DNA of 64,000 bases, taken from positions 62,001 through 126,000 of the forward strand of contig NZ_CABPSC010000005.1 of assembly GCF_902459585.1 (NCBI RefSeq), read 5' to 3'. The position numbers were made by a program, and so were the translations under genes. The notes under the pieces are model-generated. The model did no database searches and had not been told where the DNA came from. It worked only from the letters and a program-made list of their open reading frames with translations. Shown piece by piece: positions 49,334-57,830 of this stretch (position 1 is the stretch's first letter; every line of letters begins with the position of its first letter). Source of the DNA: Pandoraea nosoerga (lineage in GTDB: Bacteria > Pseudomonadota > Gammaproteobacteria > Burkholderiales > Burkholderiaceae).

Positions 49334-49474
49334 GACACCGCTGACGCTGCCGCTCCGGGTGATGATTCCATCGTGAGCGCCAGGGTGGCGGCAGACGCTC
49401 AGCGCATCGCAGATCGTCCGGGTTACGGAGACCGGGCCGCGATGCGTGTGCAGTCACCCACAATCGCGCCATAA

Positions 49475-49497
49475 AAGATGCATTTTATTTGCATCTT
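49475..49497 (+). promoter_or_regulatory. NsrR-type operator of hmp
   Basis: The perfect 8-bp inverted repeat AAGATGCA-N7-TGCATCTT fits the nitric-oxide-sensing NsrR consensus. It ends 19 bp before the hmp ATG, where a bound repressor would block transcription. NO would relieve repression by destroying the NsrR cluster. Confidence 0.85.
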
Positions 49498-49516
49498 ATA
49501 TCACAGGAGTCTTGCC

Positions 49517-50719
49517 ATGCTTTCCGCCGCTTCCCGCCCCTACATCGACGCGAGCGTGCCCGTGCTGCGCGAACATGGTCTCGCGATCACGCGTCACTTC
49601 TACGCGAGCATGTTCGAGGCGCAGCCGGAGTTGCGTCACCTTTTCAATATGGGCAATCAGGCCAACGGCGCCCAGCAGCAATCGCTTGCGTCGGCCGTGT
49701 TCGCCTACGCCGCGAACATCGACAACGCCGCCGCGCTCGGGCCGGTGCTCGAGCGCATCGTGCACAAGCACGTCTCGGTCGGCATCACGCCCGCGCACTA
49801 TCCGATCGTCGGCCGCCACCTGCTCGGCGCCATCAAGGACGTGTTGGGCGAGGCCGCCACGCCGGAACTCATCGCCGCCTGGGACGAAGCCTACTGGCGG
49901 CTCGCCGGCGAGTTGATCGCAGCCGAAGCGCGTCTGTCCGAGCGCACCCGGGCGCCGCTGGGCACATTGCGCGAGCTGGTCGTGGCCGACGTCGACCGCG
50001 AGACCGATCACATCGTGTCGTACTACCTGCGCACCCCCGAGGGCGGCTCGCCGGGCGACTTCGCGCCGGGCCAATACGTGAGCGTCTCGGTCACGCTGCC
50101 CGATGGCCTGCAGCAGCGCCGCCAGTACAGCCTTTCGGACGCGCCGGGCGCCCCGCACTGGCGCATCACCGTCAAGCGTGAAGACGCCGGCGAGACCAAG
50201 CCCGCCGGTCAGGTCTCGAACTGGCTGCACGCCCATCTGAAGGCCGGCGAGCGCATTATGGTGAGCCCGCCCTACGGCGAATTCACCACGACGCTCGACG
50301 CTGCTCACCCGCTTGTGCTGCTCAGCGCCGGCGTGGGGGTCACGCCGATGATGTCGATGGTGGCCACGCTGGCCGCCAAGGGCTCGCGCCGTGAAATCGT
50401 GTTCGCCCACGCCGCGCGCGACGGGGCGCACCTCGCATTGCGCCGCCATCTGGCGTTCGCCGCGAAGGCGCTGCCGAACCTGCGCACGGTGACCTTCCTC
50501 GAGACGCCGCTGCCGACCGATCGCGAAGGCGTCGACTACACGTTCGCCGGCCTGATGGACATCTCGCGCCTCGCGCTGCCGGCCAACGCCGACTACCTGC
50601 TGTGCGGCCCCGTGCCGTTCATGCAGACGCAATGGCGCGCGCTGCGCGACGCCGGCGTGCCCGCCGAGCGCCTGCATCGCGAAGTCTTCGGCCCGGACGC
50701 GCTCGACCACCTGCTGTAA
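49517..50719 (+). CDS. hmp: Flavohaemoglobin / nitric oxide dioxygenase
   Basis: A 400-residue cytoplasmic protein detoxifying NO to nitrate with O2 and NAD(P)H. The globin domain (1-140) shows HFYASMFEAQPELRHLFNM, VHKHVSVGITPAHYPIVGRH with the proximal His, and a haem-pocket Tyr. The FAD domain follows with QRRQYSLSDAP, and the NAD domain with LSAGVGVTPMMSM and CGPVPFMQTQ. Length and domain order are standard. AGGAG precedes the ATG and an NsrR box lies immediately upstream. Confidence 0.97.
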   Translation: MLSAASRPYIDASVPVLREHGLAITRHFYASMFEAQPELRHLFNMGNQANGAQQQSLASAVFAYAANIDNAAALGPVLERIVHKHVSVGITPAHYPIVGRHLLGAIKDVLGEAATPELIAAWDEAYWRLAGELIAAEARLSERTRAPLGTLRELVVADVDRETDHIVSYYLRTPEGGSPGDFAPGQYVSVSVTLPDGLQQRRQYSLSDAPGAPHWRITVKREDAGETKPAGQVSNWLHAHLKAGERIMVSPPYGEFTTTLDAAHPLVLLSAGVGVTPMMSMVATLAAKGSRREIVFAHAARDGAHLALRRHLAFAAKALPNLRTVTFLETPLPTDREGVDYTFAGLMDISRLALPANADYLLCGPVPFMQTQWRALRDAGVPAERLHREVFGPDALDHLL

Positions 50720-50755
50720 GGCACGCTCACCGCCAGCGCGCTGACGCATCAACGG

Positions 50756-50785
50756 CAAAGGCCCCAAATGAGAACGGGGCCTTTG
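50756..50785. terminator. Bidirectional terminator between hmp and the phosphodiesterase gene
   Basis: CAAAGGCCCC and GGGGCCTTTG form a perfect 10-bp stem around a 10-nt loop, between convergent genes. TTGTTCTT follows on the plus strand. Confidence 0.85.
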
Positions 50786-50815
50786 TTCTTGCGTGACGCG
50801 GGTCGGTGGTGCGCG

Positions 50816-51643
50816 TCAGTCGATCAGGGCGCCCGAAGGGTCGTAGAACGGATGCGCGCCGCCGGCGTCGTCGACGAACGCCAGATGCGAGACCAACCCC
50901 GTCTGCGGCGTGAACCGATGCAACTGGAACGCGGGCGGATCGAGCACCCAGGCCGAGGGTCCGCCCTCGCGCAGATCGAGCGCCACCTGGTGCGCGGGCG
51001 AAGGACATACGCTCGCGATGGTTCCGGCAAAACGCGTATGGATCGGCCGATGCACGTGGCCGCAAATCAGCCGCTCGACGTTGCCGTAACGGCGCACGAG
51101 CGCGGCCAGCTTCGCGGCGTCGCCCGCATCGAGCGCCTGAACGTCCATGTGTTCGATGCCGCACGCGAACGGCGGGTGGTGCATGGCGATCACCGTGGGC
51201 GTTGCCGTATCGCTCGCGAGCGTTGCGTCGAGCCACTGCAGGCGTTCGTCGCACAACTTGCCGCCGCCCTTGGGCGGGTCCTGCGTATCGAGCGCCACGA
51301 GCCGCAGCGGCCCGAACATCGCCGTGTACTGCACGAACTCGCCGGGCCGGCCGAGGTACGTGTGCTCGGGAAACGCTTCGCGCAGCGCGTCGCGCCCGTC
51401 GTGATTGCCGATGACCAGGTAGTACGGGATTTGCAGCGGGGCGAGCAGGCAACGCAGATGCTCGTACTCCTCGCGCGCGCCGAAGTCGACGAGGTCGCCG
51501 GTGAGCACCACGAAGTCGGGGCGCGGCAAGAGCGTGTTCAGGCGCGCCACGCAGCGCTCGAGATAGGCGGCGGTATCCACGCGCCGATAGGCCAGCTTGC
51601 CGGGCCGTTTGATGTGAAGGTCGCTGATTTGCGCGAACAGCAT
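50816..51643 (-). CDS. GpdQ-like glycerophosphodiesterase / metallophosphoesterase
   Basis: A 275-residue calcineurin-like phosphodiesterase. Metal ligands are at Asp8 and His10 (ISDLH), Asp50 (LTGDLVD), Asn80 (IGNHDGR), His155/156 (AMHHPP) and the CGHVHRP histidines at 196 and 198. Numbering and flanking sequence closely follow GpdQ of Enterobacter, which hydrolyses glycerophosphodiesters; cAMP phosphodiesterase CpdA is a more distant alternative. No signal peptide, so it acts in the cytoplasm. It starts 6 bp after the stop of the ABC ATPase gene, so it is the last gene of an importer operon and probably processes the imported substrate. Confidence 0.87.
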   Translation of the reverse strand: MLFAQISDLHIKRPGKLAYRRVDTAAYLERCVARLNTLLPRPDFVVLTGDLVDFGAREEYEHLRCLLAPLQIPYYLVIGNHDGRDALREAFPEHTYLGRPGEFVQYTAMFGPLRLVALDTQDPPKGGGKLCDERLQWLDATLASDTATPTVIAMHHPPFACGIEHMDVQALDAGDAAKLAALVRRYGNVERLICGHVHRPIHTRFAGTIASVCPSPAHQVALDLREGGPSAWVLDPPAFQLHRFTPQTGLVSHLAFVDDAGGAHPFYDPSGALID

Positions 51644-51649
51644 GAGCGG

Positions 51650-52693
51650 TTATCCGTGAAGCGAAAAAACGTGAGCGGCGGGCAGCGACAGGCCCACCCG
51701 GTCGCCGACGCGGCACTCGCGACGGCTGGGAATCTCGACGAGCACCGTGCCGGCCGCGGACACGCCGCTCAGCGTGAGCCGCGTGCGCTCGCCGAGGAAC
51801 TGCACGGCCTCGACGCGCCCCGAGAGCGAAGCCTCGTCGGCGGACACGACAACGGCGTCCTCGGGGCGGAAATACAGCTCCTCCACGCCGGGACGCATGT
51901 CGGGGCAGGAAAGCCGTCCGCCCTCCAGATGAAAATGCCCCTCGCGCCACACGCCCGCCAGACGATTGAGCGTGCCGACGAAGTTCGCCACGTGGCGCGT
52001 GGCCGGCTGGTAATAGATGTCGCGCGGCGCGCCGATCTGCTCGATGCGCCCGGCGCTCATCACCACGATGCGATCGCCCAGCGCCATCGCCTCGTCCTGG
52101 TCGTGCGTGACGTATACCGTGGTCACGCCAAGGCCGCGCAGCAGGCGGTCCATGTCGGCGCGCACCGTCTCGCGCAGCTTGGCGTCGAGCGCGGTGAGCG
52201 GCTCGTCGAGCAGCAGCACGCGCGGCTCGGGCGCCAGCGCACGCGCGAGCGCCACACGCTGCTTCTGGCCGCCCGAGAGCTGCGCGATGGCGCGATCGGC
52301 GTAGGGCGTGAGATGCACGAGGTCGAGCAGTTCGTCGACCCGCTTGCCGATCTGCGCCGACGGCAGTCCGCGCAGCTTCAGGCCATACGCCACATTGCCG
52401 CGCACGGTGAAGTTGGGAAACAGCGCGTAGTTCTGGAAGACCATGCCCACGCGGCGTTTTTCGATGGGCAGCCGCGTCACGTCCTCGTCGCCGAAGCGCA
52501 CGCGCCCGCCGGCGTCGGGCCGCTCCAGGCCGGCGATCATGCGCAGCGTGGTGGTCTTGCCGCACCCCGACGGGCCGAGCAGCACCAGCGTCTCGCCCGC
52601 GCCGATCGTCAGATCGAGCGGCTGCAGCACGGTGTTGCCATGAAACGTCTTGGCACAGCGTTCGAGATGAATCGGGATGGAAGTCAGTTTCAT
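51650..52693 (-). CDS. ABC transporter ATP-binding protein (PotA/FbpC type)
   Basis: A 347-residue ATPase. Walker A LLGPSGCGKTTTLRMIAG, Q-loop VFQNYALFP, signature LSGGQKQRVALARAL, Walker B RVLLLDEPLTALDAKLR and the VTHDQDEAM switch His are all present. A C-terminal TOBE domain (from about residue 240) puts it in the polyamine/Fe3+/phosphonate importer class. AAGGAG precedes the ATG. It lies between the permease genes and the phosphodiesterase gene in one minus-strand operon. Confidence 0.94.
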   Translation of the reverse strand: MKLTSIPIHLERCAKTFHGNTVLQPLDLTIGAGETLVLLGPSGCGKTTTLRMIAGLERPDAGGRVRFGDEDVTRLPIEKRRVGMVFQNYALFPNFTVRGNVAYGLKLRGLPSAQIGKRVDELLDLVHLTPYADRAIAQLSGGQKQRVALARALAPEPRVLLLDEPLTALDAKLRETVRADMDRLLRGLGVTTVYVTHDQDEAMALGDRIVVMSAGRIEQIGAPRDIYYQPATRHVANFVGTLNRLAGVWREGHFHLEGGRLSCPDMRPGVEELYFRPEDAVVVSADEASLSGRVEAVQFLGERTRLTLSGVSAAGTVLVEIPSRRECRVGDRVGLSLPAAHVFSLHG

Positions 52694-52728
52694 CGTCACT
52701 CCTTGCATTCGGTGGCGGGCGGGCCCGC

Positions 52729-53532
52729 TCAGGCGCGCCCGCGCGCGTTGCGGACCTTGGCGCGCCGGGCCGTCATCTGCATGACGATGAGCAGCGGCAC
52801 GATCAGCACGAAGAACACCGCCGTATAGGCGCTGCCGATCTCCAGGCGCAGCGACGCGTAGGCGTCGGCCAGTCCCACCGGCAACGTTTTCGTATCCGGC
52901 GTGTGCAGCATCCACGTGAGGTTGAACTCGCCGAGCGAGAGCGTCACCACGATAAGCGCAGCCGCCACGATCTCGCTGCGGATGTTGGGCAGCACCACGG
53001 TCGTGAAGCGGCGCAGAAAGCTCGCGCCGAGGCTGGCCGCGCCTTCCTCCATCAGCTTGATGCGCGAGTCGGCGCAGGCGGCGGCCACGGCGCGCACCAT
53101 GAACGGCAGCGTGAAGATCACGTGTCCCGCGATGATGAAAGCGAGGCTCTCGCGAAACCCGCGCATGCCGCCATACACGCTGATCAACGCAAGCGCGCTG
53201 GCGAGCCCGGGCAACGCAATGGGCAGCGTGAGCAATTCCTCGATCCAGCGCGCGAGACGGCTTTGCCAGCGCGCCAGCACATAACCGGCCGGCACGCCGA
53301 GCAGCGTGACGAGCACGAGCGTGGCCGCACCGACATACAGCGAATTCAGAATGGCCTCGTGATAGTCCTGCCAGACCTGGATCACCCACCTGAGCGTAAG
53401 TCCGGCGGACGGGCCCCGGAAATAATTCACCGACAGGCCCGCGAGAATCGACATGGCCACGGGCACGAGCAGGAACGCGCACATGAGCAGCGTGAGCAGC
53501 AGCTGCAGCGCAAAGAGCGTTTTCTTGAGCAT
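52729..53532 (-). CDS. ABC transporter permease (second)
   Basis: A 267-residue inner-membrane permease with six helices. The EAA-type cytoplasmic loop reads EEGAASLGASFLRRFTTVVLPNIRSE, where it contacts the ATPase. It starts 5 bp after the first permease ends and is 35 bp ahead of the ATPase gene. Class: PotC/ThiP-like importer permeases. Confidence 0.92.
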   Translation of the reverse strand: MLKKTLFALQLLLTLLMCAFLLVPVAMSILAGLSVNYFRGPSAGLTLRWVIQVWQDYHEAILNSLYVGAATLVLVTLLGVPAGYVLARWQSRLARWIEELLTLPIALPGLASALALISVYGGMRGFRESLAFIIAGHVIFTLPFMVRAVAAACADSRIKLMEEGAASLGASFLRRFTTVVLPNIRSEIVAAALIVVTLSLGEFNLTWMLHTPDTKTLPVGLADAYASLRLEIGSAYTAVFFVLIVPLLIVMQMTARRAKVRNARGRA

Positions 53533-53537
53533 GCCGA

Positions 53538-54362
53538 TCAGCCTCCTGCCGCCACCGTCTGACCGGTGAAGTTGCGGGCGAGCATGAGCACCGCCCACGT
53601 GACGATGCCCAGAATGACCGAGAGCGCCGCCGCCGTGGCGACGTTCGCGTTGAGCGTGAATTCGGTGTAGATCGTCATGGGCAGCACGTCGATGTCCGTG
53701 GCCAGCGTGAAGGCCGTGCCGAACGCGCCGACCGAGGTGGCGAAGCACATCGCGCCCGAGGCGATCAGCGCTGGGGCGAGCGCCGGCAGCGTGACGTCGC
53801 GCGCAATGGCGAACGGTCCCGCGCCGAGCGACGCGGCCGCTTCCGTGAGGGAATGGTCGAGCGATTCCGCCGCGGCCATCACGGCGAGGATCACGCGCGG
53901 AATCGAGAAATACAGGTAACCGAGAAAGAGGCCCGCGAGCGAATACGCGAACACCAGCTTCTCGCCGAACAGCCTTGCCGTCAGATCGCCGATGAGACCC
54001 TGGCGCCCCGCGAGCATGATGACCATGAAGCCGACCACCACGCCCGGAAACGCCAGGGGCAGCGTGAGCATCGACACGAGCGCCGATTTGCCGGGGAAGT
54101 CATGGCGGGTGAGGAAGAGGCCCGCCACGAGCGACAACGCCAGGGTGGCAAGCGTGACCAGTGCGGAGAGCACCACGGTCTGCCACAGGCTGTCGAGATA
54201 GCGCGCGTTGGTGAGGATCGCGCGGTAGGTCTCGAGCGCGTGACCGTCGCCGCTGACCTGCACCAATGCGGCCATCGGCAACAGCCAGAACGCCAGAAAG
54301 ACCGCCAGTGCGGGTAGCAGAAGTGCCACGCGCCAGCCGCGCGGCAAAGTCAGATCACGCAT
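53538..54362 (-). CDS. ABC transporter permease (first)
   Basis: A 274-residue permease with six or more helices beginning VALLLPALAVFLAFWLLPMAA. The EAA loop reads TEAAASLGAGPFAIARDVTLPALAPAL. It pairs with the next permease to form the membrane channel of the importer. It follows the binding-protein gene by about 50 bp. Confidence 0.92.
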   Translation of the reverse strand: MRDLTLPRGWRVALLLPALAVFLAFWLLPMAALVQVSGDGHALETYRAILTNARYLDSLWQTVVLSALVTLATLALSLVAGLFLTRHDFPGKSALVSMLTLPLAFPGVVVGFMVIMLAGRQGLIGDLTARLFGEKLVFAYSLAGLFLGYLYFSIPRVILAVMAAAESLDHSLTEAAASLGAGPFAIARDVTLPALAPALIASGAMCFATSVGAFGTAFTLATDIDVLPMTIYTEFTLNANVATAAALSVILGIVTWAVLMLARNFTGQTVAAGG

Positions 54363-54414
54363 CGCTTGCTTTGCTCCTCTTCCTCGTTGGCCTTTCGCCG
54401 TGAGCGCGCGCTCG

Positions 54415-55428
54415 TTAGCGGACGTTCTTCAGATACTGCTGGCCGAACGCGTCCTGCTGCGCCGCGAGCTTCTGCAGATCCACGGGCTTCACGCGCGCGT
54501 AGTCGGTCGCCGGCAGGAACTTCGCCGCCACGTCGGCCGGCATCGTGCTCGCCCGCACCGGACGCAGGAACGCCTGCGCCCAATGCGCCTGGCCCTTGTC
54601 GGAGAGCGTGTAGTCGATCACTTTCTTGCCGTTCTCGGCGTGCGGCGCGTTCTTCACGAGCGCGATCACGTATGGCAGCGACACCGAACCTTCCATCGGA
54701 ATCACGAACTGCACGTTGGCGCGGTCCTTGTAGATGGCGCGATAGGCGTTGAAATCGAAGTCGATCAGGATGGGGATCTCGCCCGAGAGCACACGGGCGT
54801 ATGCGGTCTGCTTCGGCACGATCGGCGCGTTGGCCTTGAGCTTCTGGAAGAAGCCGATCGCCGGCGCGAAGTTGTCCATCGTGCCGCCGAGCGCCTGGTT
54901 CGCGGCGATCGCGGCCGCATAGCCGGCGAAGGCGCTGCTCGGGTCGAGATAGCCCACCATGCCGCGATATTCCGGCTTGAGCAGATCGGCCCACGAGCGC
55001 GGCACCGGCTTGCCTTCGAGCGCGTCGCGATTGACGAAGAAACCGACCGTGCCCGAGTGAATCGTCGTCCACATGCCGTTCGGATCCTTCATGCTGGCCG
55101 GCACCTGGTCCCAGTTCGCGGGCTTATACGGCGCGAGCAGCCCCTTCTTCGCCGCTTCGATGGCCGACGTGATGCCCAGATAGACGATGTCGGCAACCGG
55201 CGCCTTCTGTTCGGCGATCAACTGGGCGACGGCCTGGCCCGAGTTCTTGTTGTCGAGCGGCACGCGAATGCCGGTATCCTGCGCGATGGCCCTGACCTGA
55301 CCGGCCCAGTCGGCCCATTCCGGCGGACAGTTGTAGCAGATGGCGCTCTGCTGGGCGTGCGCGACGCCGGCGCCGAGCACCGAAAAGAGCGCCAGCGTGC
55401 GGGCGGCGCGAGTGATCCAAAGCTTCAT
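54415..55428 (-). CDS. ABC transporter periplasmic substrate-binding protein
   Basis: A 337-residue binding protein with a Sec signal peptide (MKLWITRAARTLALFSVLGA, cleavage near AHA-QQ). The mature protein has the family-8 type binding-protein pattern: PVADIVYLGITSAIEAAKKG, YRGMVGYLDPSSAFAGYAAA and FIPMEGSVSLPYVIALVKNA split around a hinge. An unusual CYNCPPEW lies at the mature N-terminus. AGGAG precedes the ATG at 55428. It is the first gene of the importer operon, after the LacI regulator. Similar proteins bind polyamines, iron or phosphonates; the GpdQ-like partner suggests a phosphodiester. Confidence 0.9.
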   Translation of the reverse strand: MKLWITRAARTLALFSVLGAGVAHAQQSAICYNCPPEWADWAGQVRAIAQDTGIRVPLDNKNSGQAVAQLIAEQKAPVADIVYLGITSAIEAAKKGLLAPYKPANWDQVPASMKDPNGMWTTIHSGTVGFFVNRDALEGKPVPRSWADLLKPEYRGMVGYLDPSSAFAGYAAAIAANQALGGTMDNFAPAIGFFQKLKANAPIVPKQTAYARVLSGEIPILIDFDFNAYRAIYKDRANVQFVIPMEGSVSLPYVIALVKNAPHAENGKKVIDYTLSDKGQAHWAQAFLRPVRASTMPADVAAKFLPATDYARVKPVDLQKLAAQQDAFGQQYLKNVR

Positions 55429-55628
55429 TTCTGTTGGCTCCTGTGTGTCTGAGCGTGAGCGGCGTGTATGCGTGTGTTGCCATGCCGCCATTCATCTGAA
55501 AAATGCGGGCACGGGGCCCGGATGCCTGACTGCCTTGGCCGACCCTGAACTCTCTGACGGAGCCAGTCGTGGGCCAGCTTCCTTGCTGCTTTCTGGTACT
55601 TCCTGCTGCCTGTCTGTTACCCGATGCG

Positions 55629-56708
55629 TTAGCCGCGTACCGCAGCACGGCGCGGCGGCGCGGCCACCGTGCCGCCGCGGCGGATCTCATGCGGCAGGAT
55701 CAGCGCCTGGCCGAGCGCCGCGTCCCGCATGCCTGCCGCGCTTGCCGCACCGACCGCACCCACCGCGCCCGCGCGTCCGTCGATCTGCGCGAGCAGCCGC
55801 TGCGCCGCGTGCCGGCCAATGTCCACGCTCGGCTGCACCACGGTGGCAAGCGTGGGCGAGAGCAACTCCCCCACGGCGAGTCCGTCGAAGCCGAGCACCG
55901 AGATGTCGTCGGGCACGCGCAGGCCGGCTTCGCGCAACGCGCGCATCACGCCGAGCGCGAGCAGGTCGTTCGAGCAGAACAGGGCCGTGGGGCGCGCGCC
56001 GTCGCGCTCTCGCTGCGCCAGCCATTCGCGCACCCGCTCGCCGCGCGCGCCGCTGTTGAAATCGATCTCGAACGCCGGCAGCGGCGTGAGGCCGGCGGCG
56101 CGCATGGCGTCGCCGTAGCCGAGATAGCGGCGCTTGGCGCGATCGGACGCATGTAACGCGCCCGTCACCATGACGATGTCGCGGTGTCCCGCCTCGATCA
56201 GCATGGCCACGCCCTGCGCCGCCGCGGCGCGGTTGTCGACCGACACGCACGGGCGCAGCGGCGCGTCGTTGTACACGAGCTGGCACGCCACGCCTTCCGC
56301 GCTCAAATCGTCGACGAGCGCGCTATGCTCGGCATCCGCCAGCGTGAGCAGCAGGCCGTCGACGCGCTGCTGCAGCAGGGTCTCGATGGCGTTTCGCTCA
56401 CGTTCGGGGTCGTATTGGGTGGTGACGAGCAGCAGGCGATGCCCGGTGCCGTCGATCGCCGCCTCGATGCCCTCGAGGCAGTCCGCGAAGACCGGGTTGC
56501 CGAGCGTGGGCAGCATCACGCCGATGAGTCCGGTGCGCTCGCCGCGCAGTTGGCGCCCCAACGCGTTGGGACGGAATTTCAGCTCGGCTGCGGCCGCCTG
56601 CACACGGGCGAGCGTCTCGGGACGCACGAGCTGCGGCGAATTGAGTGCGCGCGAGACCGTCGCGATCGAACACCCCGCGCGCTGTGCCACGTCCCGGATA
56701 TCAGCCAC
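55629..56708 (-). CDS. LacI-family transcriptional repressor
   Basis: A 359-residue LacI/GalR-type regulator. The headpiece reads DIRDVAQRAGCSIATVSRAL, then the hinge FRPNALGRQLRGERTGLIGV. The periplasmic-binding-like core contains LFCSNDLLALGVMRALREAG and ISVLGFDGLAVGELLSPTLA. The GTG at 56708 is chosen because GAGGAG lies 6 nt upstream. A Gly/Ala-rich linker (GRAGAVGAVGAASAAG) is encoded near the end. It lies upstream of the importer operon on the same strand, and two LacI-type palindromes lie just upstream of it. Confidence 0.93.
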   Translation of the reverse strand: MADIRDVAQRAGCSIATVSRALNSPQLVRPETLARVQAAAAELKFRPNALGRQLRGERTGLIGVMLPTLGNPVFADCLEGIEAAIDGTGHRLLLVTTQYDPERERNAIETLLQQRVDGLLLTLADAEHSALVDDLSAEGVACQLVYNDAPLRPCVSVDNRAAAAQGVAMLIEAGHRDIVMVTGALHASDRAKRRYLGYGDAMRAAGLTPLPAFEIDFNSGARGERVREWLAQRERDGARPTALFCSNDLLALGVMRALREAGLRVPDDISVLGFDGLAVGELLSPTLATVVQPSVDIGRHAAQRLLAQIDGRAGAVGAVGAASAAGMRDAALGQALILPHEIRRGGTVAAPPRRAAVRG

Positions 56709-56774
56709 ACTCGTCTCCTCGATAGATACCGCCTGAACGCCGTGGATTTCGGAGTTGGCGGCTTTTGCGCAAAT

Positions 56775-56798
56775 GTAAACGTTTACGAAAACGTTTTC
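56775..56798. promoter_or_regulatory. Two adjacent LacI-type operators
   Basis: GTAAACGTTTAC (56775-56786) and GAAAACGTTTTC (56787-56798) are perfect 12-bp palindromes with the central CG typical of LacI/GalR family operators, placed back to back. They lie 67 bp upstream of the lacI-type gene, so autoregulation and control of the importer operon are likely. Confidence 0.8.
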
Positions 56799-56924
56799 AC
56801 TCCGGGATTCTATGGAGACATTGTGATGAATTGATGACAGCGCGCGTCTGTCCCGCCCCTCATGCTGCACGCGCCCCCGGCAGGAGCCTGCCATCGCCCC
56901 GATGTCCCACGGGATTCGGCGAGG

Positions 56925-56987
56925 GTCGAGCGCCGAACGTCGAGGGCCGAGCGTCGAGCGTCGAGCGTCGAACGTCGAACGTCGATA
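56925..56987. repeat. 7-bp tandem repeat, 9 imperfect copies
   Basis: Units GTCGAGC, GCCGAAC, GTCGAGG, GCCGAGC, GTCGAGC, GTCGAGC, GTCGAAC, GTCGAAC and GTCGATA run head to tail in the 360-bp gap between the LacI regulator and the SRPBCC gene. Otherwise that gap shows only the LacI operators and no gene. Confidence 0.9.
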
Positions 56988-57068
56988 CACCGATGCGCCG
57001 CCTATACTGAAATTCCCCCCTCGCGACAGGGCGTGACGGCACCCTTCTCTCCACGACCGGGACTGGCC

Positions 57069-57635
57069 ATGAACGACTATCACTTCCTCACCCTGTGGCG
57101 GCTCACCGCGCCGCTCGACGAAGTCTGGGACACGATTCGCGACATCGATCACTGGGCCCGCTGGTGGCCATGCGTGCGCGAGGTGCGCACGCTCGAGGCG
57201 GGCGACACCGACGGCGTCGGCGCCGTGCGCGAACTCACCTGGCACGGCGCGTTGCCCTACTCGCTCACGTTCCTGAGCCGCGTGACCCACGTCGAGCCCA
57301 TGCGCGAAGTGCGTACCGAGGCCAGCGGCGAGGTCGAAGGCGCAGGCGTGTGGCGCTTCGAGAAGGAAGGGGCGATCACGGTGGTGCGCTACGTGTGGGA
57401 CGCTCACACTCGGCGCGTGTGGATGGACAAGCTCGCGCCGCTCGCGCAGCCGCTCTTTCGGTGGAATCACAATTACGTGATGCGACGCGGCGGCGAGGGC
57501 CTCGCCGCCGTGCTCAACGCGCATCTGGTCGAGTGCCTCGACACCGAATTGCCGCCCGCCACGATCGGCGAGGAACGCACGCCGCGCGACCTGCGTCAGG
57601 CGCGCGCACGCATGAGCCACACGTCGCGGCACTGA
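57069..57635 (+). CDS. SRPBCC (START-like) family protein
   Basis: A 188-residue protein with the polyketide-cyclase/START-like pattern: YHFLTLWRLTAPLDEVWDTI then WARWWPCVREVRTLE at the N-terminus, and RRGGEGLAAVLNAHLVECLD in the C-terminal helix. These proteins form a hydrophobic ligand cavity; no enzymatic residues are identifiable. It is isolated between a repeat-rich gap and the aromatic catabolism operon. The ribosome site is weak. Function unknown. Confidence 0.8.
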   Translation: MNDYHFLTLWRLTAPLDEVWDTIRDIDHWARWWPCVREVRTLEAGDTDGVGAVRELTWHGALPYSLTFLSRVTHVEPMREVRTEASGEVEGAGVWRFEKEGAITVVRYVWDAHTRRVWMDKLAPLAQPLFRWNHNYVMRRGGEGLAAVLNAHLVECLDTELPPATIGEERTPRDLRQARARMSHTSRH

Positions 57636-57693
57636 GCCGCGGGCGACGCGACAGGCCGGGCGGATCGCGTCCGGCGGCATGTCGCCGCCCTGG

Positions 57694-57710
57694 TATTCCA
57701 TCACGGAATA
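57694..57710. promoter_or_regulatory. Putative operator of the 3-hydroxyanthranilate operon
   Basis: TATTCC-N5-GGAATA is a perfect inverted repeat 120 bp upstream of the aldehyde dehydrogenase gene, followed by an AT-rich promoter-like stretch with TATAGA at 57738-57743. Its form (T-N11-A contained) suits LysR or other dimeric regulators. No regulator gene is adjacent, so the binder is unknown. Confidence 0.5.
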
Positions 57711-57830
57711 GACGATCCGATAGATTTCATTATTTTTTATAGACCCGGATGCCTAGACTGGGGGCATCCGGCGATTCGCGCTGCACAGCGCTCGCCTTCG
57801 TGCAACGACACTCAAGCTCCAGGAGACCTC

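Noticed and set aside
49332-49376. 14-codon frame directly after the upstream NsrR site
   Set aside because: Too short, starts inside the -10 region and has no ribosome site.
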